A DNA stretch of 64,000 nucleotides from Yoonia sediminilitoris (GCF_003058085.1 NZ_QBUD01000002.1:1-64000); one strand, 5' to 3'; shown: positions 8,801-17,364, numbered from the stretch's first letter. Translations and numbers: made by a program. Notes: generated by a model from the sequence alone, not told the origin.

Positions 8801-10319
8801 GATCGAGGATCTGGCCCAACTGATCTATGACCTCAAGCAGATCAACCCGCGTTGCAAGGTGACGGTCAAGCTGGTGTCGTCTTCGGGTGTCGGCACGATT
8901 GCGGCAGGTGTGGCCAAGGCCAAGGCGGACGTGATCCTGATTTCGGGCCACAATGGCGGTACCGGTGCCAGCCCCGCGACCTCGATCAAATATGCAGGTC
9001 TGCCATGGGAAATGGGCCTGACCGAAGCACATCAGGTGCTCGCGATGAATAACCTGCGGGAACGGATCACGCTGCGGACCGATGGTGGTCTGCGCACAGG
9101 GCGTGACATTGTCATGGCCGCGATGATGGGTGCCGAAGAATACGGCATCGGCACCGCCGCCCTGATCGCGATGGGCTGTATCATGGTGCGCCAGTGCCAG
9201 TCGAACACCTGCCCCGTCGGCGTTTGTACACAGGATGAGGCGCTGCGTGAAAAATTCACCGGCAATGCGGACAAGGTGGTCAATCTGATCACTTTCTATG
9301 CGACCGAAGTGCGCGAAATTCTGGCCAACATCGGCGCACGTTCGCTTGATGATGTCATCGGGCGCGCTGACTTGCTGACGCAGGTCTCGCGCGGGTCTGC
9401 ACATCTGGATGATCTTGACCTGAACCCCATGCTGATCACCGTCGATGGGGCACACAAGATCACCTATGACCGCAAGCGGCCACGCAACCCGGTGAACGAC
9501 ACACTGGATGCACAGATCGTTCAGGATGCGGCGCGTTTCCTGAATGATGGCGAAAAGATGCAGTTGGACTACGCTGTACAGAACACATTGCGCACCATCG
9601 GCACGCGTACTTCGTCGCATATTGTGCGTAATTTCGGCATGCGCAACGATCTGCAGCCCGACCACCTGACGGTGAAGCTGCGCGGGTCTGCCGGGCAATC
9701 GCTCGGGGCTTTTGCGGCACCTGGACTCAAACTGGAAGTGTCGGGTGATGCAAATGATTATGTGGGCAAGGGTCTTTCCGGGGGCACCATCGTGGTGCGC
9801 CCCCCGATGGTCAGCCCCCTGGTCGCATCCGAGAACACGATCATCGGAAACACGGTCCTTTACGGGGCCACCGACGGCTATCTGTTCGCCGCAGGCCGCG
9901 CGGGCGAGCGTTTCGCAGTCCGCAACTCCGGCGCGAAGGTTGTGATCGAAGGCTGTGGTACAAACGGCTGCGAATATATGACGGGCGGTGTTGCCGTGAT
10001 CCTTGGCGGGGTTGGCGCAAACTTCGGTGCAGGTATGACAGGGGGCATGGCCTATCTTTATGACCCTGACGAGGCGTCAGCGGCGATGGTCAACATGGAA
10101 ACTCTTGTGACTTGCCCGGTCACTGTCGATCACTGGATGATGCAGCTCAAAGACCTGATCGAACGGCATCAAGCGGAAACCGGCAGTGTGAAAGCTGCCG
10201 ATATCTTGCAGCATTGGGACATTGAAAAGCATAACTTCCTGCAAATCTGTCCCAAGGAAATGCTGGTCCATTTACCGCATCCGCTCAGCGTGGAAGAACA
10301 GGCCATTCCTGCGGAATGA
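5787..10319 (+). CDS. gltB: Glutamate synthase large subunit
   Basis: GltB releases ammonia from glutamine in an N-terminal class II amidotransferase domain and channels it to the FMN site, where 2-oxoglutarate is aminated. The 1510-residue product has the normal length. The catalytic cysteine is Cys34 in HASCGVGLVV, so a 33-residue propeptide must be removed. The FMN/TIM-barrel domain occupies about residues 800-1200; CIMVRQCQSNTCPVGVC holds the 3Fe-4S cysteines; the C-terminal GXGXG beta-helix (about 1260-1480) contains repeated Gly-Gly motifs such as GLSGGTIVV and MTGGVAVILGG. The ATG at 5787 has an AAGGAGA site 8 bases upstream and overlaps the previous gene. A T-tailed hairpin follows at 10334. 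Confidence 0.97.
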   Translation: MTTFDQSWVAAEEAKRKWMAENSLYRDVDEHASCGVGLVVAIDGAPSRGVVEKGINALKAVWHRGAVDADGKTGDGAGIHVQIPVPFFHDQVRRTGHEPDRDSLIAVGQIFLPRTDFGAQERCRTIVESEVLRMGHYIYGWRHVPVNVDVLGEKANATRPEIEQILIRCEKDVDEEKFERELYIIRRRIEKAAAAAQIAQLYVCSLSCRSLIYKGMMLAEQVAEFYPDLMDERFESNFAIYHQRYSTNTFPQWALAQPFRMLAHNGEINTLKGNVNWMKSHEIRMASGAFGDKAEDIKPIIPSGASDSSALDSVFEVLVRAGRNAPMAKTMLVPEAWSKQAVEMPEAWQDMYGYCNAVMEPWDGPAALAMTDGRWVCGGLDRNGLRPLRYVVTGDGLLVAGSEVGMVPVDESAVVEKGALGPGQMIAVDMQAGKLYHDKELKDKLAAAQPFGEWVGKVVALNDQLVDIPETAMFEGDELRKRQAAAGYSIEELEQVLAPMAEDGKEMIASMGDDTPSAVLSKTYRPLSHFFRQNFSQVTNPPIDSLRESRVMSLKTRFGNLKNVLDEDSSQTEILLLNSPFVGNAEYDEMLRVFGDSVAIIDCTFAHGPGALREGLERIRSEAEDAVRSGAGHLVLTDENQSETKVGMPMILATSAVHSGLTKQGLRTFCSVNVRSAECIDPHYFAVLIGCGATTVNAYLAQDSIADRVRRGLIDGNLTDAMRRYRAAIDAGLLKIMSKMGISVLSSYRGGLNFEAVGLSRAVVAEYFPGMHSRISGIGTTGIQTKLEEVHARGWKGGSDVLPIGGFYKARRTGEKHAWEAQTMHMLQAACNTASYAMWQQFSKSMQSNPPIHLRDLLAIKPLGEPVPIEEVESITAIRKRFVTPGMSLGALSPEAHKTLNVAMNRIGAKSDSGEGGEDPAHFHPEPNGDNPSAKIKQVASGRFGVTAEYLNACEELEIKVAQGAKPGEGGQLPGMKVTDLIARLRHSTKGVTLISPPPHHDIYSIEDLAQLIYDLKQINPRCKVTVKLVSSSGVGTIAAGVAKAKADVILISGHNGGTGASPATSIKYAGLPWEMGLTEAHQVLAMNNLRERITLRTDGGLRTGRDIVMAAMMGAEEYGIGTAALIAMGCIMVRQCQSNTCPVGVCTQDEALREKFTGNADKVVNLITFYATEVREILANIGARSLDDVIGRADLLTQVSRGSAHLDDLDLNPMLITVDGAHKITYDRKRPRNPVNDTLDAQIVQDAARFLNDGEKMQLDYAVQNTLRTIGTRTSSHIVRNFGMRNDLQPDHLTVKLRGSAGQSLGAFAAPGLKLEVSGDANDYVGKGLSGGTIVVRPPMVSPLVASENTIIGNTVLYGATDGYLFAAGRAGERFAVRNSGAKVVIEGCGTNGCEYMTGGVAVILGGVGANFGAGMTGGMAYLYDPDEASAAMVNMETLVTCPVTVDHWMMQLKDLIERHQAETGSVKAADILQHWDIEKHNFLQICPKEMLVHLPHPLSVEEQAIPAE

Positions 10320-10333
10320 AGACCTATAAAGGT

Positions 10334-10358
10334 GGGGCGGCATTCACCGCCCCCTTTT
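10334..10358 (+). terminator. Rho-independent terminator of gltB
   Basis: GGGGCGG (10334-10340), loop CATTCA, CCGCCCC (10347-10353) and TTTT (10355-10358) form a standard intrinsic terminator 14 bases after the gltB stop. Confidence 0.8.
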
Positions 10359-10372
10359 GACAAGATACAGCT

Positions 10373-10420
10373 TCTTATGGCTAGAAATATCCTGGGGGTC
10401 CGGGGGCAAAGCCCCCGGCC
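10373..10420 (-). repeat. Dispersed intergenic repeat, copy 1
   Basis: On the minus strand the order is a GGGGGC-TTT-GCCCCC hairpin (10418-10400), then CCCCCAGGATATTTCTAGCCATAAGAAG. The same core occurs at 12091, 18687, 24336 and 24484. It sits 15 bases after the gltB terminator. Confidence 0.7.
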
Positions 10421-10601
10421 TGTCGGCTTGCATCGCAAGTCGAGACAACCTTTCTACCCGGCACGATTCTATTGATAGGCAGCGTGATTTCAGGGTGCCG
10501 GTTGTCGCACCCCTAGATCAAAAAGCAACGCTGGCACGAACATGCCTAATTCGGTGCTGATCTTCTTGACCCGTTAACCCTCTGCGTGGCTTATGGGGTA
10601 G

Positions 10602-11357
10602 ATGGCAGAGCGTAGCAAAAAAAAATCGGCCAAAAAAACGGCCACCAGGAAAAGCGCAAAGAATGCAAAGAAAGCGGGTCTATTGGGCCGGTTCTGGCGG
10701 TTTGTGCGCCGTTTGGTCTGGGGTGCGGGGTTCGCTGCATTAGGCTTTGTACTGCTGGCAACGCTGCTTTATGCGCTGATCGCGCCGCCGACGACGCCTT
10801 ATATGTATGCCGAAGGGCGCAGGCTGGGCGCGGTCAAACAGGTTTGGGTGCCGATGGACCGGATTGCACCGGTGATGGCCCGCTCTGCCGTTGCGGCAGA
10901 GGATGCGAACTTTTGTCTGCATTGGGGACTGGATGTGAAAGCGATCCGGGCCGCGATTGAGCGGGGGCGCGGCGGCGCGTCCACAATTTCGCAACAGGTC
11001 ATCAAAAATGTCTATCTGTGGCACGGGCGCAGTTGGTCTCGCAAGGCGATCGAGGCAGTCTGGACCCCGCTGGCCGAAGCGGTCTGGACCAAGCGCCGCA
11101 TACTGGAACTGTACCTGAATGTGGCCGAGTTTGACGAAGGGGTGTTTGGCGTACAGGCCGCCGCCCGCCATTATTTCGGAATCAATGCGATTGATCTTTC
11201 TGCGACGCAGGCCGCACGCCTTGCCGCGATTTTGCCAGCCCCCAAGAACAGGTCGGCATCCAACCCCTCTCAGTTTGTGCGCAACCGGACCCGCCAGATC
11301 ATCAGCGGTGCCGAAACGATCAGGGCGGACGGCCGCGCAGCTTGTTTTGAAGCCTAG
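10602..11357 (+). CDS. mtgA: Monofunctional biosynthetic peptidoglycan transglycosylase
   Basis: MtgA polymerises lipid II into glycan strands on the periplasmic face of the inner membrane. The 251-residue product has a lysine-rich cytoplasmic N-terminus (about 1-28), one membrane anchor (about 45-67) and a GT51 domain: VAAEDANFCLHWGLD (about 97-111) contains the catalytic Glu, GGASTISQQVIKNVYL (about 125-140) is motif 2, and KRRILELYLNVAEFDEGVFG (about 165-184) is motif 3. No transpeptidase domain follows, which separates it from class A penicillin-binding proteins. The start ATG at 10602 is preceded by TTATGGGGTAG rather than a strong site. Confidence 0.94.
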   Translation: MAERSKKKSAKKTATRKSAKNAKKAGLLGRFWRFVRRLVWGAGFAALGFVLLATLLYALIAPPTTPYMYAEGRRLGAVKQVWVPMDRIAPVMARSAVAAEDANFCLHWGLDVKAIRAAIERGRGGASTISQQVIKNVYLWHGRSWSRKAIEAVWTPLAEAVWTKRRILELYLNVAEFDEGVFGVQAAARHYFGINAIDLSATQAARLAAILPAPKNRSASNPSQFVRNRTRQIISGAETIRADGRAACFEA

Positions 11358-11425
11358 GGACAGGACCCATTGATCCGCGCGCACTGTTCCGGCATTTAGA
11401 GGGAAACTGATGTAGTGGGCCCATC

Positions 11426-12091
11426 ATGAACACCTTGTATCATTATCCATTGTCACCGTTCTCGCGCAAAGTCCGCTTGGCGCTGGCCGAAAAGAAGCTT
11501 GAGGTGGAACTGGTTGAGGAGCGCTATTGGGTCGCAGATACGGATTTCCTGCGCCGCAATCCGGCGGGCAAGGTGCCTGTACTCAAAATGGATGGACGCA
11601 CGATGGCCGACAGCACGGCGATCTGCGAGTTTCTGGAAGAGAAATTTCCGACACCGGCGTTGTTGCCCCGTGACGCACATATGCGCTATGAGGCGCGCCG
11701 TCTGGTAGGCTGGTTTGATGACAAATTCTATCACGAGGTCACGAAAAAGCTGACCGGTGAACGGGTTTTTCGCAAGGTCATGGGCACCGGCTATCCCGAT
11801 AGCACCAACGTCAAGGCTGGCGCCAAGGCCATCAAATATCATTTGGACTACATGGCACAGCTGTTGGATGAACGCCGTTGGCTGGCGGGCAATGATATGA
11901 CGCTGGCTGACTTTGCTGCCGCCGCCCAATTGTCTTGTCTGGATTATACCAGTGACGTGGATTGGAACCGTCATGAGGTGGTCAAAGACTGGTACGCCAA
12001 GATCAAATCGCGCCCTGCTTTCCGGTCCTTGCTGGCGGATGAAGTGCCCGGATTTCAACCAGCACAGCATTATGCCGACCTTGACTTTTAA
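11426..12091 (+). CDS. Glutathione S-transferase family protein
   Basis: The 221-residue protein has a thioredoxin-fold N-terminal domain beginning LYHYPLSPFSRKVRLALAEK, in which Ser in the SPFS segment takes the place of the catalytic Ser/Tyr/Cys of glutathione transferases. GKVPVL (about 49-54) supplies the cis-proline and DSTAICEFLEE (about 63-73) the gamma-glutamyl contact. The C-terminal helical domain (about 90-215) includes WLAGNDMTLADFAAAAQL, the N-capping box of the family. The substrate cannot be deduced. The stop is followed directly by dispersed repeat copy 2 and then queG. Confidence 0.88.
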   Translation: MNTLYHYPLSPFSRKVRLALAEKKLEVELVEERYWVADTDFLRRNPAGKVPVLKMDGRTMADSTAICEFLEEKFPTPALLPRDAHMRYEARRLVGWFDDKFYHEVTKKLTGERVFRKVMGTGYPDSTNVKAGAKAIKYHLDYMAQLLDERRWLAGNDMTLADFAAAAQLSCLDYTSDVDWNRHEVVKDWYAKIKSRPAFRSLLADEVPGFQPAQHYADLDF

Positions 12092-12148
12092 GGGGGCCAG
12101 CCCCCGACCCTGCGGGCCTCCCCCGGGATATTTCTGGCCACAAGAAGC
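12091..12148 (+). repeat. Dispersed intergenic repeat, copy 2, abutting queG
   Basis: A GGGGGC-CA-GCCCCC hairpin (about 12092-12105) is followed by CCTCCCCCGGGATATTTCTGGCCACAAGAAG. The GST stop TAA is at 12089-12091 and the queG ATG at 12149, so the repeat fills the whole gap and its AAGAAG end is the only candidate ribosome site for queG. Confidence 0.7.
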
Positions 12149-13177
12149 ATGAAGGCCCGCCTGACGGAATTTGCGTTGGACGCAGGGTTTGCAAAGGTGG
12201 GGGTTTGCCGCCCTGAGAGCGTGCCGGAATTGGCGGAGAGGCTGGCGGCATTCGTGGATGCCGGGATGCATGGCCAGATGGCATGGATGGCCGAGCGCAT
12301 GCATTGGCGGGGCTCTCCGGCCACCCTATGGCCGGAAGCGAAATCTGTGGTGATGCTGGCAGAGCCTTATACGCCGGACCATGACCCGTTGGCCGTGCTT
12401 GAATGTCACGACCGCGCGGCGGTCAGTGTCTATGCCCAAGGCCGCGACTATCATGATGTGGTGAAAAAGCGGCTCAAGCGTGTGGGCCGATGGCTGATTG
12501 AACAGGTGCCGGACGCGCAGATCAAAGTGTTTGTCGATACTGCTCCTGTGATGGAAAAGCCTCTGGCACAGGCCGCAGGATTGGGTTGGCAGGGCAAACA
12601 TACCAACCTGTTGGGTCGCGATCTGGGGTCCTGGTTCTTTTTGGGCGCAATCTTTACCACTGTTGATCTGGAGCCGGATCGGCCAGAGCAAAGCCACTGT
12701 GGGTCCTGTACCGCCTGTCTGGATATTTGCCCGACCGCTGCATTTCCCGCCCCTTACCGGTTGGATGCCCGCCGCTGTATTTCCTATCTGACGATCGAAC
12801 ATAAAGGCCCGGTTGATCTTGAATTACGCGCTCTGATGGGCAATCGGATTTACGGTTGCGATGATTGTCTTGCGGTCTGCCCGTGGAACAAATTTGCCCA
12901 ACAAGGCCGCGATGCGCGGTATGACGCGCGTCCTGATCTGGTTGCCCCGCCATTGGCTGCGCTGGCGGCGTTGGATGACGCGGGTTTTCGTGCCCGCTTT
13001 TCGGGATCACCGATCAAACGGATCGGCCGCAATCGCTTTGTGCGCAATGTGGCCTATGCGATTGGCAATTCTGGTGACCCTACCTTGATTGCCGCGCTAT
13101 CACCATTGGTTGATGATCCTGATCCTGCGGTGGCCGATGCGGCGCGTTGGGCTATCTTGCGACTGAAGGAGGCGTAA
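12149..13177 (+). CDS. queG: Epoxyqueuosine reductase
   Basis: QueG uses cobalamin and two 4Fe-4S clusters to reduce epoxyqueuosine to queuosine in the wobble base of Asp, Asn, His and Tyr tRNAs. The 342-residue product has the N-terminal DUF1730 domain (about 50-130, with [15 protein letters not shown]) and the ferredoxin-like clusters [16 protein letters not shown] (about 183-198) and [16 protein letters not shown] (about 231-246), which carry the expected CxxCxxCxxxCP-type cysteines. A short HEAT-like C-terminus ends the protein. Spacing to the next gene is one base and an AAGGAGG site for that gene lies at the end of queG, so the two are probably cotranscribed. Confidence 0.95.
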   Translation: MKARLTEFALDAGFAKVGVCRPESVPELAERLAAFVDAGMHGQMAWMAERMHWRGSPATLWPEAKSVVMLAEPYTPDHDPLAVLECHDRAAVSVYAQGRDYHDVVKKRLKRVGRWLIEQVPDAQIKVFVDTAPVMEKPLAQAAGLGWQGKHTNLLGRDLGSWFFLGAIFTTVDLEPDRPEQSHCGSCTACLDICPTAAFPAPYRLDARRCISYLTIEHKGPVDLELRALMGNRIYGCDDCLAVCPWNKFAQQGRDARYDARPDLVAPPLAALAALDDAGFRARFSGSPIKRIGRNRFVRNVAYAIGNSGDPTLIAALSPLVDDPDPAVADAARWAILRLKEA

Positions 13178-13178
13178 C

Positions 13179-14327
13179 ATGCTACGTATTTTCGTTTTAC
13201 TGACGTTACCTGCAATGGCCATGGCGCAAGTAGATCAAGGTCGGCCCAACGCTGATTTTGCCCCTGCATTTCCCGAACAGACGCGCGCGCCTGCGCTCCC
13301 TGCGACCCCCGTCACGGTTGAAACCTTTGCCAGCGGGCTCGACAGCCCGTGGGGTATTGCGCCGATTGGCAATGGCCAGTTTTTGGTGACTGAGCGGTCC
13401 GGCCAATTGCGTGTCATCAACCCTGACGGCAGCGTAAGTGCGCCACTGACGGGGGTCCCCCCGGTGGCAGATGACGGGCAGGGCGGGCTGCTGGATGTGG
13501 CCGTTTCGCCAGGTTTTGCGCAAGACCGCACCGTATTCTGGACCTATGCCAAGCCTGTGCGCGGTGGCGCTGTAACAGCCGCCGCACGGGGCACTTTGGC
13601 TGCGGATGGAACCCTGAGCGGTGTGCAGGATATCTTTGTGCAGGACAATCCGGCCCGCAATGGCCGCCACTTTGGCAGCCGCATTGTGCCGATGCCCGAT
13701 GGCACAGTCTTTATCACGACAGGTGATCGCGGTGCAGGTGACGGTGGAACGCTGGTGCAGGATGCCACAACCACGCATGGCAAGGTGATCCGCGTCAATG
13801 CGGACGGCACTGTGCCTGCCGATAACCCCTTTGTGGGGCAGAGTGGCAATGATCTGGTCTGGTCACTGGGCCACCGGAACATGCAGGGGGCCGCGATTGG
13901 TCCCGGTGGGCTTTGGACGATCGAGCATGGCCCGCGTGGTGGTGATGAGTTGAACCAGCCCAAGCCGGGTCTGAACTATGGCTGGCCTGTGGTCAGCTAC
14001 GGGATCAACTATCGTGGCAGCGATGTCGGCCGTGGCCAACCTCGTGCGCCGGGTTTCGAAGAGCCGGTCTATTATTGGGACCCGGTCATCGCCCCTGGGG
14101 GCATGGGGTTCTATGATGGTCCATATACGGAGTGGCAGGGGGATTTGTTCATCGGATCGCTGAACCCCGGTGCGCTGGTGCGGCTGAAACTGGCGGATGG
14201 CAAGGTTGTGGGCGAAGAACGGCTTTTGACCAACGTTGGCCGTGTGCGCGACGTCGAGGTTCTGGATGATGGCCGCTTGCTTGTCTTGCTGGATTCCGGC
14301 AGCGTACTGCGTGTGACGCCGGGATAA
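13179..14327 (+). CDS. PQQ-dependent sugar dehydrogenase (GSDH/Asd family), exported
   Basis: The 382-residue protein has a signal peptide (MLRIFVLLTLPAMAMAQ) and a six-bladed beta-propeller of the glucose/sorbosone dehydrogenase family: GLDSPWGIAPIGNGQFLVTE (about 49-68) and HRNMQGAAIGPGGLWTIEHG (about 229-248) are blade signatures, the latter with the residues that hold PQQ and calcium. Family members of this type (YliI/Asd) oxidise aldoses in the periplasm, often with apo-enzyme awaiting PQQ. The substrate is not known. The gene follows queG by one base and ends 12 bases before a DMT transporter, suggesting a three-gene transcript. Confidence 0.88.
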   Translation: MLRIFVLLTLPAMAMAQVDQGRPNADFAPAFPEQTRAPALPATPVTVETFASGLDSPWGIAPIGNGQFLVTERSGQLRVINPDGSVSAPLTGVPPVADDGQGGLLDVAVSPGFAQDRTVFWTYAKPVRGGAVTAAARGTLAADGTLSGVQDIFVQDNPARNGRHFGSRIVPMPDGTVFITTGDRGAGDGGTLVQDATTTHGKVIRVNADGTVPADNPFVGQSGNDLVWSLGHRNMQGAAIGPGGLWTIEHGPRGGDELNQPKPGLNYGWPVVSYGINYRGSDVGRGQPRAPGFEEPVYYWDPVIAPGGMGFYDGPYTEWQGDLFIGSLNPGALVRLKLADGKVVGEERLLTNVGRVRDVEVLDDGRLLVLLDSGSVLRVTPG

Positions 14328-14339
14328 GGAAAACCACAT

Positions 14340-15260
14340 ATGCAGCCGTTACGGGGTATCCTGTTCAAGGTGATTTCGGTCTGCATGTTCATGGCGATGG
14401 CCAGTCTGGTCAAGGCGGGTTCCGAGACGGTTCCACCGGGGCAGGCGGTGTTTTTTCGGTCCTTCTTTGCCTTGCCGATTATTCTTGGCTGGCTGGCGAT
14501 CCGGGGCGAGCTGCGCCATGGCTGGAAAACCAGTAATCCGATGGGCCATTTCTGGCGCGGATTGGTCGGGACGTCGGCGATGGGGCTGGGGTTCACCGGA
14601 CTTGGGTTGCTGCCCCTGCCGGAAGTGACCGCGATCGGCTATGCGGCACCTTTGCTGGTGGTCGTTTTCGCGGCGATGTTTCTGGGTGAAGAGGTGCGTG
14701 CCTTTCGCCTGTCTGCCGTGGCGTTGGGGATGGTTGGTGTCTTGATTGTCTTGTCGCCACGATTGTCGGTTGGAACAGCACTGAATGTGTCCGAAACGCT
14801 GGGCGCGATCGTGGTGCTGATGGGCGCGGTCATGGCCGCCTTGGCGCAGGTATTCGTGCGCAAGCTGGTACAGACAGAGGATACGGCAGCGATCGTATTC
14901 TGGTTTACGATCACCTCTTCGATCTTGGCCCTGTTCACACTACCATGGGGATGGGTCGTGCCAGCGTGGTGGGTGGCTTTGATGCTGATCATGGCAGGGC
15001 TTTTGGGGGGCTTGGGCCAGATATTCCTGACCAGCAGCTACCGCTTTGGCGATGCGTCCCTGCTGGCCCCGTTTGACTATACATCCATGTTACTGGCCCT
15101 GCTGATCGGCTATTTTATCTTTGATGAAGTGCCCACCGGCACCATGCTGATAGGCGCTGGTCTGGTGATTTCAGCAGGGGTCCTGATTATCATGCGCGAG
15201 CGGCATCTGGGGCTGAAGCGGGCGCGGCAACGCAAGGCCACCGGTAACGTCGGCAGCTAG
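14340..15260 (+). CDS. DMT-superfamily (EamA) transporter
   Basis: The 306-residue inner-membrane protein has about ten hydrophobic segments arranged as two EamA repeats (about 8-140 and 155-285). PPGQAVFFRSFFALPIILGW (about 31-50) and SLLAPFDYTSMLLALLIGYFIFDEVP (about 240-265) are typical repeat ends. Relatives export metabolites or amino acids, but the substrate cannot be inferred. It starts 12 bases after the sugar dehydrogenase stop and ends one base from a convergent gene. Confidence 0.88.
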   Translation: MQPLRGILFKVISVCMFMAMASLVKAGSETVPPGQAVFFRSFFALPIILGWLAIRGELRHGWKTSNPMGHFWRGLVGTSAMGLGFTGLGLLPLPEVTAIGYAAPLLVVVFAAMFLGEEVRAFRLSAVALGMVGVLIVLSPRLSVGTALNVSETLGAIVVLMGAVMAALAQVFVRKLVQTEDTAAIVFWFTITSSILALFTLPWGWVVPAWWVALMLIMAGLLGGLGQIFLTSSYRFGDASLLAPFDYTSMLLALLIGYFIFDEVPTGTMLIGAGLVISAGVLIIMRERHLGLKRARQRKATGNVGS

Positions 15261-15261
15261 C

Positions 15262-15885
15262 CTAGGCCCGCCGGGTGCGGAATGATACCAGGTCGAGCAA
15301 ATCCTTGGCGCGTGCCAATCGACGTGGCAATCCGGGTGCGGCGGCGGGCACCCGCAGACCCAGTCGATTGTAGAGCGGCCAAAGATGTGCAGCGTCGTTG
15401 GGGTTCAGGTGCGCAGGCAGATCAATGGGCGCACCGCCGCTGGGGGACAGAAACCGGCTGGGCACCTTGAAGGGCAAGGCACCCTTGGGCCACGCCATCA
15501 GTTTTTGTCTGATCCGTTTTGTGGCACGGGACGTGATGTCCTCCGGACCGACTGCGATGGCGTGATTGCGATAGAACCCCTTGTCCCAGTTCAACAGGGT
15601 TTGCGCAAAAATCTCTGTGTGGTCGGGTCGCGGGGGCAGCGGACGGCCCTGCCCGATGCGCAGCACCGGATTGCTGCGATAAAAAGCGTGAACCGCAACT
15701 GAAAAATCACATTCGGGCTGGGCCAGCATCCAGTGAATCAGAGGGTTATGCATCTTCGACGTGGCGCGCCGTGCGGTGTCGAGCCACAGGTCCTGTGGTG
15801 CTGTCTTGAGAATACGCTTGAGCGCGGTCAGATCAGATCTGTTTTGTTCCGAATTCGGAAATTGTTGGTAAGTCAGATCAGTCAT
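15262..15885 (-). CDS. Conserved-looking hypothetical protein
   Basis: The 207-residue product has no signal peptide or membrane segment. It is rich in Pro, Arg and Leu and contains NPLIHWMLAQPECDFSVAVH (about 46-65), suggesting a soluble helical protein. No family is recognised. The start ATG at 15885 is supported by a full open frame to the stop one base from the convergent DMT gene. It stands alone, with 220 bp of non-coding DNA upstream. Confidence 0.65.
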   Translation of the reverse strand: MTDLTYQQFPNSEQNRSDLTALKRILKTAPQDLWLDTARRATSKMHNPLIHWMLAQPECDFSVAVHAFYRSNPVLRIGQGRPLPPRPDHTEIFAQTLLNWDKGFYRNHAIAVGPEDITSRATKRIRQKLMAWPKGALPFKVPSRFLSPSGGAPIDLPAHLNPNDAAHLWPLYNRLGLRVPAAAPGLPRRLARAKDLLDLVSFRTRRA

Positions 15886-16105
15886 CGGTCCACTTTCAGG
15901 CTAGTGTAACAATGTCTCGTCAGATTTGGGCGGAACTGTGGCAGCGATCTGACGAGGCTTTGTCGTTAGAACAAAGGACATGTCTAAAAGTAGAAGCAAA
16001 AACAACTTTTTTCGCTTGCATGCAGCCGTCCGGGAACTGAACGAGAAGTGAACGGACGAATCACCTTTCATATGTTATGGTCGCCCTCCAAAGCAGGAGG
16101 ACATC

Positions 16106-16294
16106 ATGACCAAACATGTACTCGACCGACCGATTGATGTGACCAACGAAAGGCTGGTGCGTGCCATCGCGATTGAGCGGGGAAAGCTGCCAAAGCGTGC
16201 AAGTCTGGAATTGCAGCGTCGGCACAGGCAAGCAGGCCAACGGCTCCAGAAATTCGCGAAAGTTGAAAGAAAGCTGAACGCGGAACAGCCTTAA
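16106..16294 (+). CDS. Small basic protein, unknown
   Basis: The 62-residue product is very basic (many Arg and Lys) and predicted helical from about residue 15 to the end (KRASLELQRRHRQAGQRLQK). A consensus AGGAGG lies 7 bases before the ATG at 16106, which argues that it is translated. No homologous family is recognised. It is convergent with ilvE across a shared hairpin. Confidence 0.6.
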   Translation: MTKHVLDRPIDVTNERLVRAIAIERGKLPKRASLELQRRHRQAGQRLQKFAKVERKLNAEQP

Positions 16295-16315
16295 AACGCC
16301 GCGATCAAGCGATTA

Positions 16316-16337
16316 GAGGGGCAGCGCGCTGCCCCTC
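16316..16337. terminator. Bidirectional hairpin between the small ORF and ilvE
   Basis: GAGGGGCAGC (16316-16325) and GCTGCCCCTC (16328-16337) form a perfect 10-bp stem with a 2-base loop, 11 bases from the ilvE stop. No T-run is present on either side. Confidence 0.6.
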
Positions 16338-16348
16338 GCTGAATTACA

Positions 16349-17218
16349 CTACGCGCGGACGAGCTTTTCATAGTCTTGCGCGATTTCGCGGGTAATGGCG
16401 CCCACTTCGAAGTTGTAATCGCCGATCTGACCGACGGGCGTGACTTCGGCGGCGGTCCCTGTCAGCCAGCATTGTTCGAACCCTTCAACCTCTTGAGGCA
16501 TGATGATGCGTTCGTTGACGGTGATCCCCTTGTCACGCAGCATTCCGATCACCGTCTGGCGGGTCAGCCCGTTCAGAAACGCATCGGCGATGGGGGTATG
16601 CACTTCGCCATCCTTGACGAAAAAGATGTTCGCGCCGGTGGCCTCGGCAACGTAACCACGGTAGTCAAACATCATCGCGTCGGAACAACCCTTTGCTTCG
16701 GCTGCGTGTTTTGACATGGTTGCAATCATGTAAAGCCCGGCGGCTTTGGCCTGACTGGGGGCGGTTTCGGGGCTGGGGCGCTTCCATTTCGCGATATCAA
16801 GCTTGGCGCCTTTCATCTTGGCGTCACCGTAATAATTGCCCCACTCCCAGACAGCGACCGCCAGATGCACCGGGTTCGCAGCGGCTGCGACACCCATATC
16901 GGTGCCCGACCCACGCCACGCAACGGCACGGACGTACGCGTCTTTCAGGCCATTGGCCTGCAAGGCGGCTTCTTTTGCGGCTTCGATTTCATCGACGCTG
17001 TAGGGGATATCAAAATCAATCAACTTGCCGGATTTGATCAAACGCTCGGAATGTTCGCGGCTTTTGAAGATTTTGCCACCGTAGCACCGCTCGCCTTCAA
17101 ACACAGAAGAGGCATAATGCATCGCGTGGGTCAGAATATGCACTTTTGCGTCGCGCCACTCGACCAGTTTACCGTCCATCCAGATTTTGCCATCTCTGTC
17201 ATCATATGCAGCAACCAT
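16349..17218 (-). CDS. ilvE: Branched-chain-amino-acid aminotransferase
   Basis: IlvE transfers the amino group between glutamate and the 2-oxo acids of valine, leucine and isoleucine in the cytoplasm, using PLP. The 289-residue product is a fold-type IV aminotransferase: HAMHYASSVFEGERCY (about 31-46) near the PLP site, WKRPSPETAPSQAKAAGLYM (about 146-165), and YRGYVAEATGANIFFVKDGE (about 189-208), which is the class IV signature. The start at 17218 has a GGAGG site 6 bases upstream. It is divergent from petP with a palindrome between them. Confidence 0.95.
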   Translation of the reverse strand: MVAAYDDRDGKIWMDGKLVEWRDAKVHILTHAMHYASSVFEGERCYGGKIFKSREHSERLIKSGKLIDFDIPYSVDEIEAAKEAALQANGLKDAYVRAVAWRGSGTDMGVAAAANPVHLAVAVWEWGNYYGDAKMKGAKLDIAKWKRPSPETAPSQAKAAGLYMIATMSKHAAEAKGCSDAMMFDYRGYVAEATGANIFFVKDGEVHTPIADAFLNGLTRQTVIGMLRDKGITVNERIIMPQEVEGFEQCWLTGTAAEVTPVGQIGDYNFEVGAITREIAQDYEKLVRA

Positions 17219-17256
17219 CAGAGCCTCCTACTAATTTGCATTTGTTACGTCAATAG

Positions 17257-17269
17257 GTCCGTTTCGGAC
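17257..17269. promoter_or_regulatory. Palindrome in the ilvE-petP divergent promoter region
   Basis: GTCCG-TTT-CGGAC is a perfect inverted repeat 39 bp from the ilvE start and 95 bp from petP. A MarR-type operator bound by PetP is one possibility, inferred from position only. Confidence 0.35.
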
Positions 17270-17364
17270 ATAATCTTGCGCAATTCATGAAAATCGCTAA
17301 CAGTTGATTCTTGGAATGTCAACAAAGCTGACGTATTGTGATCTGAAATATCGGGGAGGTATCG

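Noticed and set aside
8772-9698. 308-codon minus-strand frame inside gltB
   Set aside because: Antisense shadow of the conserved FMN and 3Fe-4S region of gltB.
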